Below, one piece after another: positions 32,091 to 41,280 of a DNA stretch of 64,000 nt. The translations under genes were made by a program, and so were the position numbers. Origin of the DNA: Bacteroidaceae bacterium (lineage in GTDB: Bacteria > Bacteroidota > Bacteroidia > Bacteroidales > Bacteroidaceae); assembly GCA_017935785.1 (NCBI GenBank), contig JAGBGU010000042.1:41632-105631 (forward strand), written 5' to 3'. The number at the start of each line of letters is the position of its first letter. Position 1 is the first letter of the stretch. The notes under the pieces are model-generated. The model was not told the DNA's origin. It searched no databases and worked only from the letters and a program-made list of their open reading frames with translations.

Positions 32091-34367
32091 TTAATTATGA
32101 ATCGTATATTTAAATTTCCCCGCGGGCAGTAACAGTGTGGTGAAGCCAGTCTTCTGCCATTCGGGATTAGATATTATAAATTGCTTTTTACCCTTAATTT
32201 TCTCTGCATCAGTCACCGGCAGATAGAATATTGCCTCGGTACTCTCCGGAACGGTAAGCGTGAATGTGGTCTTGCCTCCGTTCTTCTTATATGCAAACCT
32301 GACCATACCCTTAACTGTCGGCACATCCAGGGAGGCCTGGTTAAAGGTTACCGGTGTGGGCTTTACCTGGAAGCGTCCCCATCCTGCCTCCAAGGGGGTA
32401 ATACCCATAAGGTGTTCGCAGACTGTAATGAGAGGGCCGCCGCTCCAGGCATGGTTTGTAGTGCCGCCACCGAAGCCTTCCGCTCCGATGCCCCATCCTT
32501 CGAAAAGTGTGGTGTAATCCGGATGTTCCACCATCTTTCTGTACCTTTCACGGACGCGCTGCATTCCATATTCACCGTCGCCCATCACAAAACAGGCATC
32601 GGTTACATATTTCTCCATATACGGGCTGGCGTGCATCTGGGTTCTGAAAAGTTCCTTGATGGCCGGATACTTGTCCTTATCAGCCAGACCGCTAACCACG
32701 GCCAGCGCCTGCACACGGTCATCAGTCTCTTCCTTATAATCGGGATGACGGTATGCCTTGCCATTCCAGCAAGTGTTGAACCCTACCTTCAGGCGGGCCA
32801 TAAGTTCCTTATAGGCTTCGCTCTCGTCTGGTTTGCCCAGCACATCGGCCATTCGGGACGCAGCATCCAACGCTATGTAATGCCATGCCGCATAAATTAA
32901 CCGCATATCGCGATTGTCCCCCCAATCACCCCAGTTCCAGCCAATCTGACGAAATGCAGTCAGTCCGGACTCTTCAAGCTTCCAGATTGAAAGGTAATTG
33001 CGTATATAGGGATACAGTTCTGTAAGCGTAGCCAAATCCCCGGTATGCATATAATATGTCCATACGCCTGGCAAACCCACAGTCGCAAGCATCTGTGCCG
33101 GAAGTTCTGATCCCCAGTTGCCCGGGATTGGGCTGTAGATGGTATAGTCCTTGCGCTGGTGTTTGCATAATTCCAGAAGTCCCTTGCGAGCCATGGCGTG
33201 TGAAGCGGTTGTATGCGAATAAAAACTCTCTGTCATCAGCAAGGTGCCGTCGCCCCACCATTGCGCCCGTTCACGGTCGGGACAGTCAAAATAAGTGTCG
33301 CGCATATTCACATACAGCGTGCGCATGGTTTTCTTCCAGTAGGTATTGAAATAGTCATCATCACATTTAAAACCGCCTACCACCTCGCTGTTATAGCCTG
33401 TTTCGCGATATTGTATGCTTTTAACCTTCACTCCGTGAGGTACTGTCACATAGAGATGCTCTGCATTGAACCATCCATACGACTCGTATTTCTGTCTGCC
33501 GGGGCGTGTGATGTATTGTGCCCATACATTGGGCTCTCCTCCGCCGAACAAATGATCCGACTTGATGCTGACAGCATGGCCTCCTTCAGGATCTTCCACT
33601 TCAATAATGGGAGTAAGCTGCATATTGTAAGGCAGAGCTACAACCAAAGTGTCTTCTTCAGCACCGCGTTTGGTAACATACTTGCCTTTCTTGGGGCCGA
33701 AATCCTTCCACAACGGCGTGGGGCGCTCCACCAAAGCATTCCAAGGCGCAGCACCTGCCTTCCCGATTTCCTTACTTGCAGCAAAACCGTCCTGAACGCT
33801 TCCGGTCTGCCATTCGCCCAGGTCTTTGTTTCCATCATACCTGATGCTTGACTCGCTCAGGCGGCCGTTAGGCTTGGGGTCTCCACAAGTGCCGTATGCC
33901 GGATGAATACGGCTCATCCACTGGCTGTTGGAATACAGACCGATAGCCTGTGCAGAGAAAAGCAGTCCGCTCTTTCCGCTGCTGTTATGCGAGAAACCAC
34001 TTTTGCCGAAATACCACAGCAACACAGCCACCTCGTTATTCCCTTTTTTCAGGAACGGGGTGATGTCCACCTTGTCATAATAGGTATCCCTGGGTGTAGG
34101 ACCGCGTTTCAACTGTCCTTCAAAGACTACCATCTCGCCATTGATCCATAACCAATACTTGGAGTCCGCAGCAATGCTGGCTTCCACCTTCATGGGGATA
34201 CTGCCCAACGTAATGTCCTTACGGAAGGCAATCCAGGTGTTCTCGGCATTGACATTACCTTCCGATGCAGTGATCCATCGGGATTCTGGCACAAAATCTG
34301 CCGCACAAAGCAGGCAACTATACACCAATGCAATGATAAACAAGCTCTTTCTCATCATTTTTGTCAT
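32091..34367 (-). CDS. GH78-like alpha-L-rhamnosidase family protein
   Basis: 758 residues with a signal peptide (MRKSLFIIALVYSCLLCA; the ATG at 34355 is an alternative start). The N-terminal beta domains (SKYWLWINGEMVVFEG, a rhamnosidase N-type carbohydrate-binding fold) precede an (alpha/alpha)6 barrel with DTYFDCPDRERAQWWGDG, the signature region carrying catalytic acid residues of GH78, and HAWSGGPLITVCEHLMGI towards the end. It probably removes rhamnose or a related sugar from a plant glycan. It lies between two GH43 genes, consistent with cooperative side-chain removal from pectin-type substrate, which is inference. Confidence 0.85.
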   Translation of the reverse strand: MTKMMRKSLFIIALVYSCLLCAADFVPESRWITASEGNVNAENTWIAFRKDITLGSIPMKVEASIAADSKYWLWINGEMVVFEGQLKRGPTPRDTYYDKVDITPFLKKGNNEVAVLLWYFGKSGFSHNSSGKSGLLFSAQAIGLYSNSQWMSRIHPAYGTCGDPKPNGRLSESSIRYDGNKDLGEWQTGSVQDGFAASKEIGKAGAAPWNALVERPTPLWKDFGPKKGKYVTKRGAEEDTLVVALPYNMQLTPIIEVEDPEGGHAVSIKSDHLFGGGEPNVWAQYITRPGRQKYESYGWFNAEHLYVTVPHGVKVKSIQYRETGYNSEVVGGFKCDDDYFNTYWKKTMRTLYVNMRDTYFDCPDRERAQWWGDGTLLMTESFYSHTTASHAMARKGLLELCKHQRKDYTIYSPIPGNWGSELPAQMLATVGLPGVWTYYMHTGDLATLTELYPYIRNYLSIWKLEESGLTAFRQIGWNWGDWGDNRDMRLIYAAWHYIALDAASRMADVLGKPDESEAYKELMARLKVGFNTCWNGKAYRHPDYKEETDDRVQALAVVSGLADKDKYPAIKELFRTQMHASPYMEKYVTDACFVMGDGEYGMQRVRERYRKMVEHPDYTTLFEGWGIGAEGFGGGTTNHAWSGGPLITVCEHLMGITPLEAGWGRFQVKPTPVTFNQASLDVPTVKGMVRFAYKKNGGKTTFTLTVPESTEAIFYLPVTDAEKIKGKKQFIISNPEWQKTGFTTLLLPAGKFKYTIHN

Positions 34368-34378
34368 TTATTTAGATT

Positions 34379-37330
34379 TTAAGGATATTGCACTTTACGG
34401 GTCTTGCCCATTTCCTGAATAATATATATGCCCTTTGTAGGTTGGGACACACGCTGACCGTTCAGGTTGAAGTAGCGGACAGCTGACGATGGGGATACTG
34501 AAGGAGTGGCGACAATGCCGTCCTCCATCGGGAAACCGCATTCTTTACGGTAGTCTCCGCGCGCAAACTGCCATGCAAGGATGGGATAGCCATTTCCGGC
34601 AGTGGGGTCGCTGTGCCATGCTTCGCCCCACTTAGAAACCACTTCATACAACTGGTTCTTTGAGGCTCCGCCTTCTGTTGCTTCACCATTGACCGTCATC
34701 CCCTGGAAATGATAGACATCCTTTAATATGTCTGATGATGCTACCGTGCCAAAGGGTTCGGCTGTTTTTCCGTTGACTAAAGGATTCCACGCTATCACGT
34801 TGTCATATGAAGAGGGAGGCGTTGTGCTGCCCTGGCCACCGGCTACAACCCCACCGGCTACAGGAGCATTTATGGGACCGGCCGCATAACTCTGCGTTAT
34901 ACTAAGTTCGCCCTGCACTCGGCCGACCAGACCGCCGCCATAATTGGACGATCCTCCGTTGCCAGTTATCTCCACATTAGTATAGACATTATTAATGCTC
35001 AAATTACCTTTCTGCGCAACCATACCGGCCACTACGCCTACACGGCCCTTGGCCTCTATCGTTCCGGTAAAGTAACAGTTTTCCACCTTGCAGGGCAGGA
35101 TATTACCGTCGGCATCCTCATAAGAACTGTGTCCCACGTTTCCGGCCAGTACTGCCGCTGCAGAGGTAGTGGAAACCACTTTCGCATTAACAAAACCCAC
35201 ATTGCGACAGTTGCCGCACAACGTTCCGAAGAAACTGGGATAACCTTCATTGGCCATTGTCAGATTACGTATCAGATGGCCTTGGCCGTCAAAGTCTATT
35301 CTGTATCTGTACTTTGCAGCGGAACCATTTAGAGGAATCCACTCCATCCCGCTCATGTCAATGTCCTTATTGAGTCGGAAATAGACCATAGTGTCCTGTT
35401 TCAGCACATTGTGCATGTTCTCCAGTTGCGTCGGACGGACAATCAGATACGGATCATCCTCCGTTCCGTCTCCAGCCAGGAAGTTGTATGCCTGGGTATG
35501 GGCCGCCTCACGCAACCGTTCAATCAGTTTCTGTGTGTTGGCGTCGTCATAATGCTGTTCTGCATATACCTGAGCCGCTTCTGCACAGATAGTTTCGGAA
35601 GCCTCAACATTCATGCCCAGGCTGCGAGAATAGGCGATTTCTTCTTCCAGACGCACAATTTCCTGCTGGAGCACGGCATACAATCCGGTACTTTCCTTTA
35701 TACTGTCCTGGGTCTTGCTTATGGCAAGCAATGCCTGGTATGCATCGGCAGCCTCTGCGGCTTCCGCTACCCGCTGTGCCAGGTTGGTACGATAGCCCTT
35801 GTAGAATACACTGTCGCTTTGGATATACGCTTCACTGTTGCGGATATAGTAATCAAGTACTTCAGCACAGGCTGTACTATCCTGTTCTCTGTATATCACT
35901 TTCAGGTCGCCTGCATAATACGACTCTTCCTCAGCCAGATTGCCTTGAATGCCAATCTTCAGTATGCCGTCGGTTACCAGACCATAGGCTCGCTGTCTGT
36001 AATCATCGGTGCGCAGGAAGCGCGTGGCTATATTGCTGCGACTGGTAGGGGTTTTCCATTCATCTTCCGCAGCGTTGTGCGCCGGAGTAACCACTTCGTT
36101 CACCACCAGCTGGGCACCTCCATCCGTGCAGAAATTGTCCAGGCTGAGTTCATACAGTCCGTTTGGCATCTTTTCACGAATCTGGTTAATCTTGAACTCG
36201 CCTTCCTTGGCATGCATAATAGGCATATGGGCAGAACCTACTACAATACCGTTTACAAAGGTATTGCAAGAATCCAGTTCTACATTCCATTTCTTGAAAC
36301 TGGCCTTGGACAGGTCCATATTGTTCAGGCGATAAGTCATGTCTGCACCGTTCCCCTTATAGAATACAGGGGCGGGCATGGGGGTGCTTGAGGGGTATCC
36401 GTCGTTTACCGAGGGCCAGCCTTGGGCATCCCATGTAATCTTGTCCAGCATCAGCACACGGCCTCTGTCCTCATCGGCCGCCTTGTAAGCATGATACATT
36501 ATCCAGTCGTCACCGTTGTCATCGGTAATGATTTCGCTGTTATGACCGGGACCAGCCCAAATGCTGTTGCCACGGATAATGGTAGTATAATTGTTGTCAA
36601 ACATGGTGCCGCCCTGTTTGTTCACATAGGGGCCGGTCAGTCTTGAACTTCTTCCCACCACAGTCTTGTAGGTAGAGTTCTTGCCCTCGCAACAGCTTCC
36701 CACGCTGGCAAACAGATAATAGTAGCCGCCCCGCTTATGAATCATGGCGCCTTCAAAGGCTCCTCCGGCAATCTTTGTCTTTTTGTTGAAGTCCTTAACC
36801 TGAAGACCGTCCTGTGTCAGTTCGGCAATGTATATGTCATGGAAACTTCCCCAAACCAGATACTTCTTGTCCCCCTCTTCCACATAGCAGGCGTCAATGC
36901 TGTTCTTTACGCCGATTTCCTTGCTGCGGAACATCTTGCCCACATCCTTGAACTTTTCCGGGCTGGTTCCCTTAGCCACGCCTATTCCGGTTTCAGAAGT
37001 GTTACCCCATAATGCCAGGGCATAATACATCAGATATTCTCCGTCCACGTAATTCACATCGGTGGCCCATACTGCATATCCGCCTCCGTTCCAAGATGGG
37101 GTGGAGAACACACCACCCAGATTGCTCCAGGTTACCAGATCCTTCGACTTACGCGTCTGGCAGTTGGTGGCATAGCAATAGAACGTGCCATCCTGGCCAC
37201 GCTGGATGCTTGGGTCAGGACTGTCATAATTGTAAACCGGGTTCGTAAAAGTATTGTTCTGGGCAGACACACCAATGACAAAGCCAAAGGCCATAAAAAT
37301 GCCTACCACGCGAGGGAATATTTTTTTCAT
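34379..37330 (-). CDS. GH43 enzyme fused to GLUG-type repeat module and C-terminal sorting tail
   Basis: 983 residues. Signal peptide 1-23. The GH43 propeller (about 30-330) has Asp in YDSPDPSIQ, Asp in NSIDACYVEEG and Glu in GAFEGAMIHK. A beta-sandwich follows (about 345-500), then a helical linker (505-610). A GLUG-like module covers about 617-900 (GTEDDPYLI, NKDIDMSGMEWIPL, DFDGQGHLIRNL, GGGLVGRVQG). The last 35 residues (YFNLNGQRVSQPTKGIYII) form a sorting tail. The GLUG module closely resembles module 4 of the 2152-aa protein in this window. It is probably a surface-anchored arabinan/xylan-type hydrolase. Confidence 0.9.
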   Translation of the reverse strand: MKKIFPRVVGIFMAFGFVIGVSAQNNTFTNPVYNYDSPDPSIQRGQDGTFYCYATNCQTRKSKDLVTWSNLGGVFSTPSWNGGGYAVWATDVNYVDGEYLMYYALALWGNTSETGIGVAKGTSPEKFKDVGKMFRSKEIGVKNSIDACYVEEGDKKYLVWGSFHDIYIAELTQDGLQVKDFNKKTKIAGGAFEGAMIHKRGGYYYLFASVGSCCEGKNSTYKTVVGRSSRLTGPYVNKQGGTMFDNNYTTIIRGNSIWAGPGHNSEIITDDNGDDWIMYHAYKAADEDRGRVLMLDKITWDAQGWPSVNDGYPSSTPMPAPVFYKGNGADMTYRLNNMDLSKASFKKWNVELDSCNTFVNGIVVGSAHMPIMHAKEGEFKINQIREKMPNGLYELSLDNFCTDGGAQLVVNEVVTPAHNAAEDEWKTPTSRSNIATRFLRTDDYRQRAYGLVTDGILKIGIQGNLAEEESYYAGDLKVIYREQDSTACAEVLDYYIRNSEAYIQSDSVFYKGYRTNLAQRVAEAAEAADAYQALLAISKTQDSIKESTGLYAVLQQEIVRLEEEIAYSRSLGMNVEASETICAEAAQVYAEQHYDDANTQKLIERLREAAHTQAYNFLAGDGTEDDPYLIVRPTQLENMHNVLKQDTMVYFRLNKDIDMSGMEWIPLNGSAAKYRYRIDFDGQGHLIRNLTMANEGYPSFFGTLCGNCRNVGFVNAKVVSTTSAAAVLAGNVGHSSYEDADGNILPCKVENCYFTGTIEAKGRVGVVAGMVAQKGNLSINNVYTNVEITGNGGSSNYGGGLVGRVQGELSITQSYAAGPINAPVAGGVVAGGQGSTTPPSSYDNVIAWNPLVNGKTAEPFGTVASSDILKDVYHFQGMTVNGEATEGGASKNQLYEVVSKWGEAWHSDPTAGNGYPILAWQFARGDYRKECGFPMEDGIVATPSVSPSSAVRYFNLNGQRVSQPTKGIYIIQEMGKTRKVQYP

Positions 37331-37369
37331 CGGGAGGGAAAAATATTGGAGTGGTTAAAGAAGGATTCG

Positions 37370-37927
37370 TTATTGCTGCATCTGCGTACCCTGGAACGTG
37401 CCTTTGAAGAGCTTGTTGCCAATGGTAAAGTAGATGGTGGTCAGATTCAAAGTCTGATTGGTAATCTTACCGGTGAAACATGCTGCGTCCAGTGCCGTGT
37501 TGGCCGTACCGTTGAATGTGCAGATACCGCCGGTCAGATAGTCTTCGTTGGGGCTGATGGTGTTGGTGGCAGACTCGAAATAGGTAACGAAGTCCACATT
37601 GCTCACCTTCTGTGTGCCCACACTGAGGTCGGTCATTTTTATCTGGCAAATGGTATCGTTATATGATATGGATGCCACGGCAGAAACCTTTGCCGTCTGG
37701 CGCGAGTCCTTGTCATAGGTGTTGTTGCTGGTGTTGTAATTATACATTTCCATATTGGCCGTACCGGAAAATTGCATGGTAGTTTCATATCCGCCGGGCT
37801 TCAGAAGTTCTGATATCACCGGCAACAGGATTTCCGCCCAAGCAGAACCGTCACAAGAGGCCAAAGTCGTGGAAATGGAAACAACTACAGCCAAAATCAC
37901 AGATTTACATTTTAAAAGTCTTTTCAT
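37370..37927 (-). CDS. Lipoprotein of unknown function heading the CAZyme operon
   Basis: 185 residues with a lipoprotein signal (VVVSISTTLASCDG). The mature part is beta-rich with Thr/Asn repeats (TANMEMYNYNTSNNTYDKD, TNQTLNLTTIYFTIG). It resembles the small DUF-type lipoproteins often found beside Bacteroidales polysaccharide genes, but I do not recognise a specific family. First gene after the promoter at 37956-37963; the GH43-GLUG gene starts 39 nt downstream. Confidence 0.78.
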   Translation of the reverse strand: MKRLLKCKSVILAVVVSISTTLASCDGSAWAEILLPVISELLKPGGYETTMQFSGTANMEMYNYNTSNNTYDKDSRQTAKVSAVASISYNDTICQIKMTDLSVGTQKVSNVDFVTYFESATNTISPNEDYLTGGICTFNGTANTALDAACFTGKITNQTLNLTTIYFTIGNKLFKGTFQGTQMQQ

Positions 37928-37955
37928 TATGCGTAATATTTTATGTTTTATCTGA

Positions 37956-37963
37956 CAAAATTA
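37956..37963 (-). promoter_or_regulatory. -7 promoter element of the lipoprotein/GH43/GH78 operon
   Basis: TAATTTTG on the minus strand; a TTGC at 37983-37986 on the same strand is a possible -33. It is divergent from, and only about 32 bp away from, the lactonase -7 element, so the two promoters overlap. Confidence 0.6.
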
Positions 37964-37995
37964 AGGAATATCTCCCTAACTTGCAATTTTTTCCT

Positions 37996-38003
37996 TACTT
38001 TTG
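37996..38003 (+). promoter_or_regulatory. -7 promoter element of the lactonase gene
   Basis: TACTTTTGCA fits TAnnTTTG 26 nt before the ATG at 38030 and lies within the longer open frame, supporting the downstream start. Confidence 0.65.
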
Positions 38004-38029
38004 CACCATTCATACATAAAAAATCTGCT

Positions 38030-39175
38030 ATGCGCACACATTATAATATATTATGGTACTGTATGCTAGGTTTCCTGTTATGCGATTGTAGTCACACAAA
38101 GAAAACCCTCTTCGCCGTCAATGAGGCAGATTCTGTCTTCCTGATAGTGGGCAGTTACAGCAAGGCTCAGGATGAAGGCATCAAGGTATTCTCTTTCAAC
38201 CAGCAGACGGGCGGATTTACCTATCGTAACGGTTGCTCCGGCATTGCCAACCCTTCTTTTCTGTGTGCAAGTAAAGATGGGGACAGAATATATGCCGTAT
38301 CAGAGGTGGGTGGCCCGGACGCCGCCGCCCACAGTCTTACGTTCCGGGCTGATGATGCATCACTTACATGGACTGGAAGCAGTCCCACCCACGGAAGCGC
38401 CCCTTGCCACATCGCCCTTTCTCCGTCCGAGAATATTCTCTATACGGCCAACTATATGGGCGGCAGCATATCGGAATTCCCCTTGACCGCCGAAGGGGAA
38501 ATAGGAGAAGGGCGCGCGCTCCCCTTTACCGGGAAGAGCATCGTGGCAGCCAGACAAGACAAACCGTATCTGCATGCCGTTTACTTCACTCCTGACAACC
38601 GCTGTCTGCTGGCCAACGATCTGGGCACCGATCGCGTCCACTGCTTCCCCATAACCGGCAGCAACGATTCAATACGGTTCAGTACGCTGAAAGACATACA
38701 CATCAAAGCCGGCGCCGGTCCCCGCCATCTTTGTTTCCATCCCAAAGGCCACCGCGCTTATTTGCTGGGCGAACTTTCCGGCGAAATCTATGTACTTTCA
38801 CACGAAAACGGCAGATGGAAGACCATACAGACCATACTGGCGGACAGCCTGCATGCCGGAGGAAGTGCGGACATCCATTGTTCGCCTGACGGCAAGTTCC
38901 TTTATGCATCCCACCGGCTGAAAGGTGACGGGCTGAGTATCATGCGCATACATCCCGAGAGCGGCATGTTGGAGCGTATCGGATACCAACCTACAGGATT
39001 GCATCCCCGCAACTTTGCTCTGACGCCCAATGGACAATTTCTTCTTGTTGCCTGTAAGGACGATAATGTAATAGAAGTCTACCGCCGCAATACCAAAACC
39101 GGTTTGCTATCTGACACCGGGAAGCGTATCAACATGCCCCAACCAGTTTGCCTGCGTTTTTTGGGGGAAGAGTAG
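38030..39175 (+). CDS. Lactonase family protein (6-phosphogluconolactonase-like beta-propeller)
   Basis: 381 residues with a lipoprotein-type signal (MLGFLLCDCSH). The Pgl-type propeller shows its repeating strands: GIANPSFLCASKDGDRIYAVSEV, GSAPCHIALSPSENILYTANYMGGS, GAGPRHLCFHPKGHRAYLLGEL, HPRNFALTPNGQFLLVACKDDN. Relatives hydrolyse 6-phosphogluconolactone or cyclise muconate; the export signal makes a cytosolic pentose-phosphate role unlikely, so the substrate is open. The start at 38030 (MRTHYN) is preferred to 37943 because the promoter lies between. Confidence 0.85.
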   Translation: MRTHYNILWYCMLGFLLCDCSHTKKTLFAVNEADSVFLIVGSYSKAQDEGIKVFSFNQQTGGFTYRNGCSGIANPSFLCASKDGDRIYAVSEVGGPDAAAHSLTFRADDASLTWTGSSPTHGSAPCHIALSPSENILYTANYMGGSISEFPLTAEGEIGEGRALPFTGKSIVAARQDKPYLHAVYFTPDNRCLLANDLGTDRVHCFPITGSNDSIRFSTLKDIHIKAGAGPRHLCFHPKGHRAYLLGELSGEIYVLSHENGRWKTIQTILADSLHAGGSADIHCSPDGKFLYASHRLKGDGLSIMRIHPESGMLERIGYQPTGLHPRNFALTPNGQFLLVACKDDNVIEVYRRNTKTGLLSDTGKRINMPQPVCLRFLGEE

Positions 39176-39219
39176 TTTCGTAATTAACGGAATATTTTGT
39201 CATCTAAGCTAAACCCGTC

Positions 39220-40170
39220 TCAGAATTCCAGTTCAACGAATACCGGGAAATGATCGGATATGCCACCGGCATAATAGGGGCCGCGATAGGTGCGGAAGGG
39301 ATGTCCGTCCTTGTCCGTCAGAAAGGGGAAGGCGGCCACTTCGGCCTGCGGTTGTGCTTGCGGAAGCAGGGCGGGACTTACGAAAATGTGGTCGAGGTAT
39401 CCCCAATGGCCTTGATACACATACGTTCCCTTTGCCTTGCGCAAGTCGCTCTTTCTCTGTGGCATCAGGGAAACCATCCTGTCAGCCAACATCTTTAAAA
39501 GGGGGTCAGAGGGTTCGGCATTGAAATCGCCCATCAAGACGGTCTTCTTTCCTTGCAGGCTGTCCAGCAGAGTACAGATAGCAGACATGGCCAGTTCGCG
39601 ATGCTTGGAGCTTTGTCTGGAATTGCCGGCACGGCTGGGAAGGTGTACGGCCAGGACGTGAAGCGTATCGCCCGAGGGCAAAGTGCCGGTGGCGTGCAGA
39701 ATATCGCGGGTGGGACGGAACCCATTTTGTACAGAAGGTACCCGCACGCTGCTATGACTGATAAGGCGGAAGCAAGAGGGCTGGTAAAGCAGGGCCACGT
39801 CTATGCCGCGCACATCAGGGCTTTGGGTTACCAGAAAATCGTAGCCTGCCCTTCGCAAGGGGCTACGCCGGGCCAAGTCAAACACAACGGAATCGTTCTC
39901 CACCTCCATAAGCCCCACCAGCAAGGGCCATCCGTTCTGCGGTTCCACGGCCGCTATGGTGCGTGCCAACTGGTCCTGCTTGCGCCAATAGCGGCCGAGG
40001 GTCCATCTGCGTTCAGACTCCGGAAGGAACTCCCCGTCGTCCTTCAGACTGTCGTCACGGCAGTCGAACAAGTTCTCCACGTTCCAGCTCATAACCGTAA
40101 ACCGCTGGCTATGAGCTTCCCTTACTCCATAAAGCAGGAAAAGGAAGGACAAAAAAAGAGACCTGTTCAT
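39220..40170 (-). CDS. Secreted endonuclease/exonuclease/phosphatase family protein
   Basis: 316 residues. Signal peptide MNRSLFLSFLFLLYGVREAHS. The EEP fold is clear: TVMSWNVENLFDCRDD, GLMEVENDSVVF (metal Glu), VLAVHLPSR, VLMGDFNAEPSD (catalytic DxN) and GGISDHFPVFVELEF (SDH with catalytic His). Substrates of this superfamily include DNA and phosphodiesters of lipids; export suggests an extracytoplasmic target. It ends a three-gene leftward unit and begins 12 nt after the HpaII-like gene. Confidence 0.9.
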   Translation of the reverse strand: MNRSLFLSFLFLLYGVREAHSQRFTVMSWNVENLFDCRDDSLKDDGEFLPESERRWTLGRYWRKQDQLARTIAAVEPQNGWPLLVGLMEVENDSVVFDLARRSPLRRAGYDFLVTQSPDVRGIDVALLYQPSCFRLISHSSVRVPSVQNGFRPTRDILHATGTLPSGDTLHVLAVHLPSRAGNSRQSSKHRELAMSAICTLLDSLQGKKTVLMGDFNAEPSDPLLKMLADRMVSLMPQRKSDLRKAKGTYVYQGHWGYLDHIFVSPALLPQAQPQAEVAAFPFLTDKDGHPFRTYRGPYYAGGISDHFPVFVELEF

Positions 40171-40182
40171 TGCGTGCTGTCG

Positions 40183-41253
40183 CTAACGTTTGGAGAAGCC
40201 TACGCGCAGATTCAGTTTCAGGAAGTATGCGCCGTTTTCGCGTTCAAGAAGACCGTATTTGTCCGCATCGGGCGAACCGGTTTCCAGTTTTGTGTGCGCT
40301 ACCAGATAGTCGGCAAATGTCTGTTCTTCGGCACGGGTAAAGAGCAGCAGCCCGCCCTGTCCGTCCACCATCACATACCCTGAGATGGCAGAAGGAGTGC
40401 CGTCATACGTCTTGGCCGGGCGCATTCCCCAGGCCGCCGCCAGGAGGAACTGGCGCACCTTATGCCCGTAGAACCCATGTTTGGATACAAGTTCAGACTT
40501 CATCTTCAACGGATTTTTCTCTTCAAGCATGGCAATCAGGTCCGGCATACGGTTCATGTTGTCCAGATGCAGCGCCCTGACCATCGCGGCCAGGATTCGG
40601 GGCAGATTGGTGTCAATCATGAGCAGATTGCTTCGGAAAATGCGGTCGCACACATCGGCATACTTGAAGACACCGCCCATGCTCTCGATATACAGAATGC
40701 GGCGGACGACTTCGGCCACACTGTCCGGGTTATCCGTTGCATTTATCTTATGCACAGCGGGATGTGAGAAGCGGACACCGGTCTGTTCCCATTTCAGATT
40801 GGCAGTTCTTCCGCCAGACAGCAAAGGAGTATATCCGCACAAACGGCCCTGTATCCTTATGCCCAGGAGCGGTGCGTCCGCATGCCAGAGAGCTATGTGC
40901 AGATGGGTACGGTCCTGGGTTGTGGCACAAAGGTCGCCAATACCCACGGCATCAAAGAAAGGCTGAATGCGCGATATATCCGTCTCTTCCTTGGATAGCA
41001 GCAGACAGTCCAGCAGATAGTCGGCGGCAGCCACAAAATCCTGCCTGGGGAAGTATCCCCTGCCTTCCGCCAAAACGTTGTCGCCTTCAATCAGAAAGCG
41101 GCGTTTCCCGTCGTAATCCTGTCTTTCCACCAGTGCCACCGGCACGTTCATTCCGGTTCCGCCGTCGGCCTGGCCCATTGCCACAAAACCCTGGCCCAAA
41201 ATCCGGCATAGGGTATAAACTTCATGTATTTCGTTTCTGTTCGCTTCTAACAT
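40183..41253 (-). CDS. HpaII family restriction endonuclease homologue, orphan
   Basis: 356 residues, close to the ~358 of R.HpaII. The C-terminal two thirds follow the family pattern: IQGRLCGYTPLLSGGRTANLKWE, a segment with NLLMIDTNLPRIL, ALHLDNMNRMPDLIAMLEEKNPL, FYGHKVRQFLLAAAWGMRPAKTYDG, then YLVAHTKLETGSPD and FLKLNLRVGF at the very end. In active relatives, as I recall them, the first of these reads like IKSQLG, so the lysine expected there appears as Gln here. No DNA methyltransferase gene is nearby. It may be an inactivated or repurposed nuclease-fold protein. It sits between the EEP and YgjP-like genes on one transcript. Confidence 0.72.
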   Translation of the reverse strand: MLEANRNEIHEVYTLCRILGQGFVAMGQADGGTGMNVPVALVERQDYDGKRRFLIEGDNVLAEGRGYFPRQDFVAAADYLLDCLLLSKEETDISRIQPFFDAVGIGDLCATTQDRTHLHIALWHADAPLLGIRIQGRLCGYTPLLSGGRTANLKWEQTGVRFSHPAVHKINATDNPDSVAEVVRRILYIESMGGVFKYADVCDRIFRSNLLMIDTNLPRILAAMVRALHLDNMNRMPDLIAMLEEKNPLKMKSELVSKHGFYGHKVRQFLLAAAWGMRPAKTYDGTPSAISGYVMVDGQGGLLLFTRAEEQTFADYLVAHTKLETGSPDADKYGLLERENGAYFLKLNLRVGFSKR

Positions 41254-41280
41254 ATACTCTATTATTATTTTTATTGGTTC

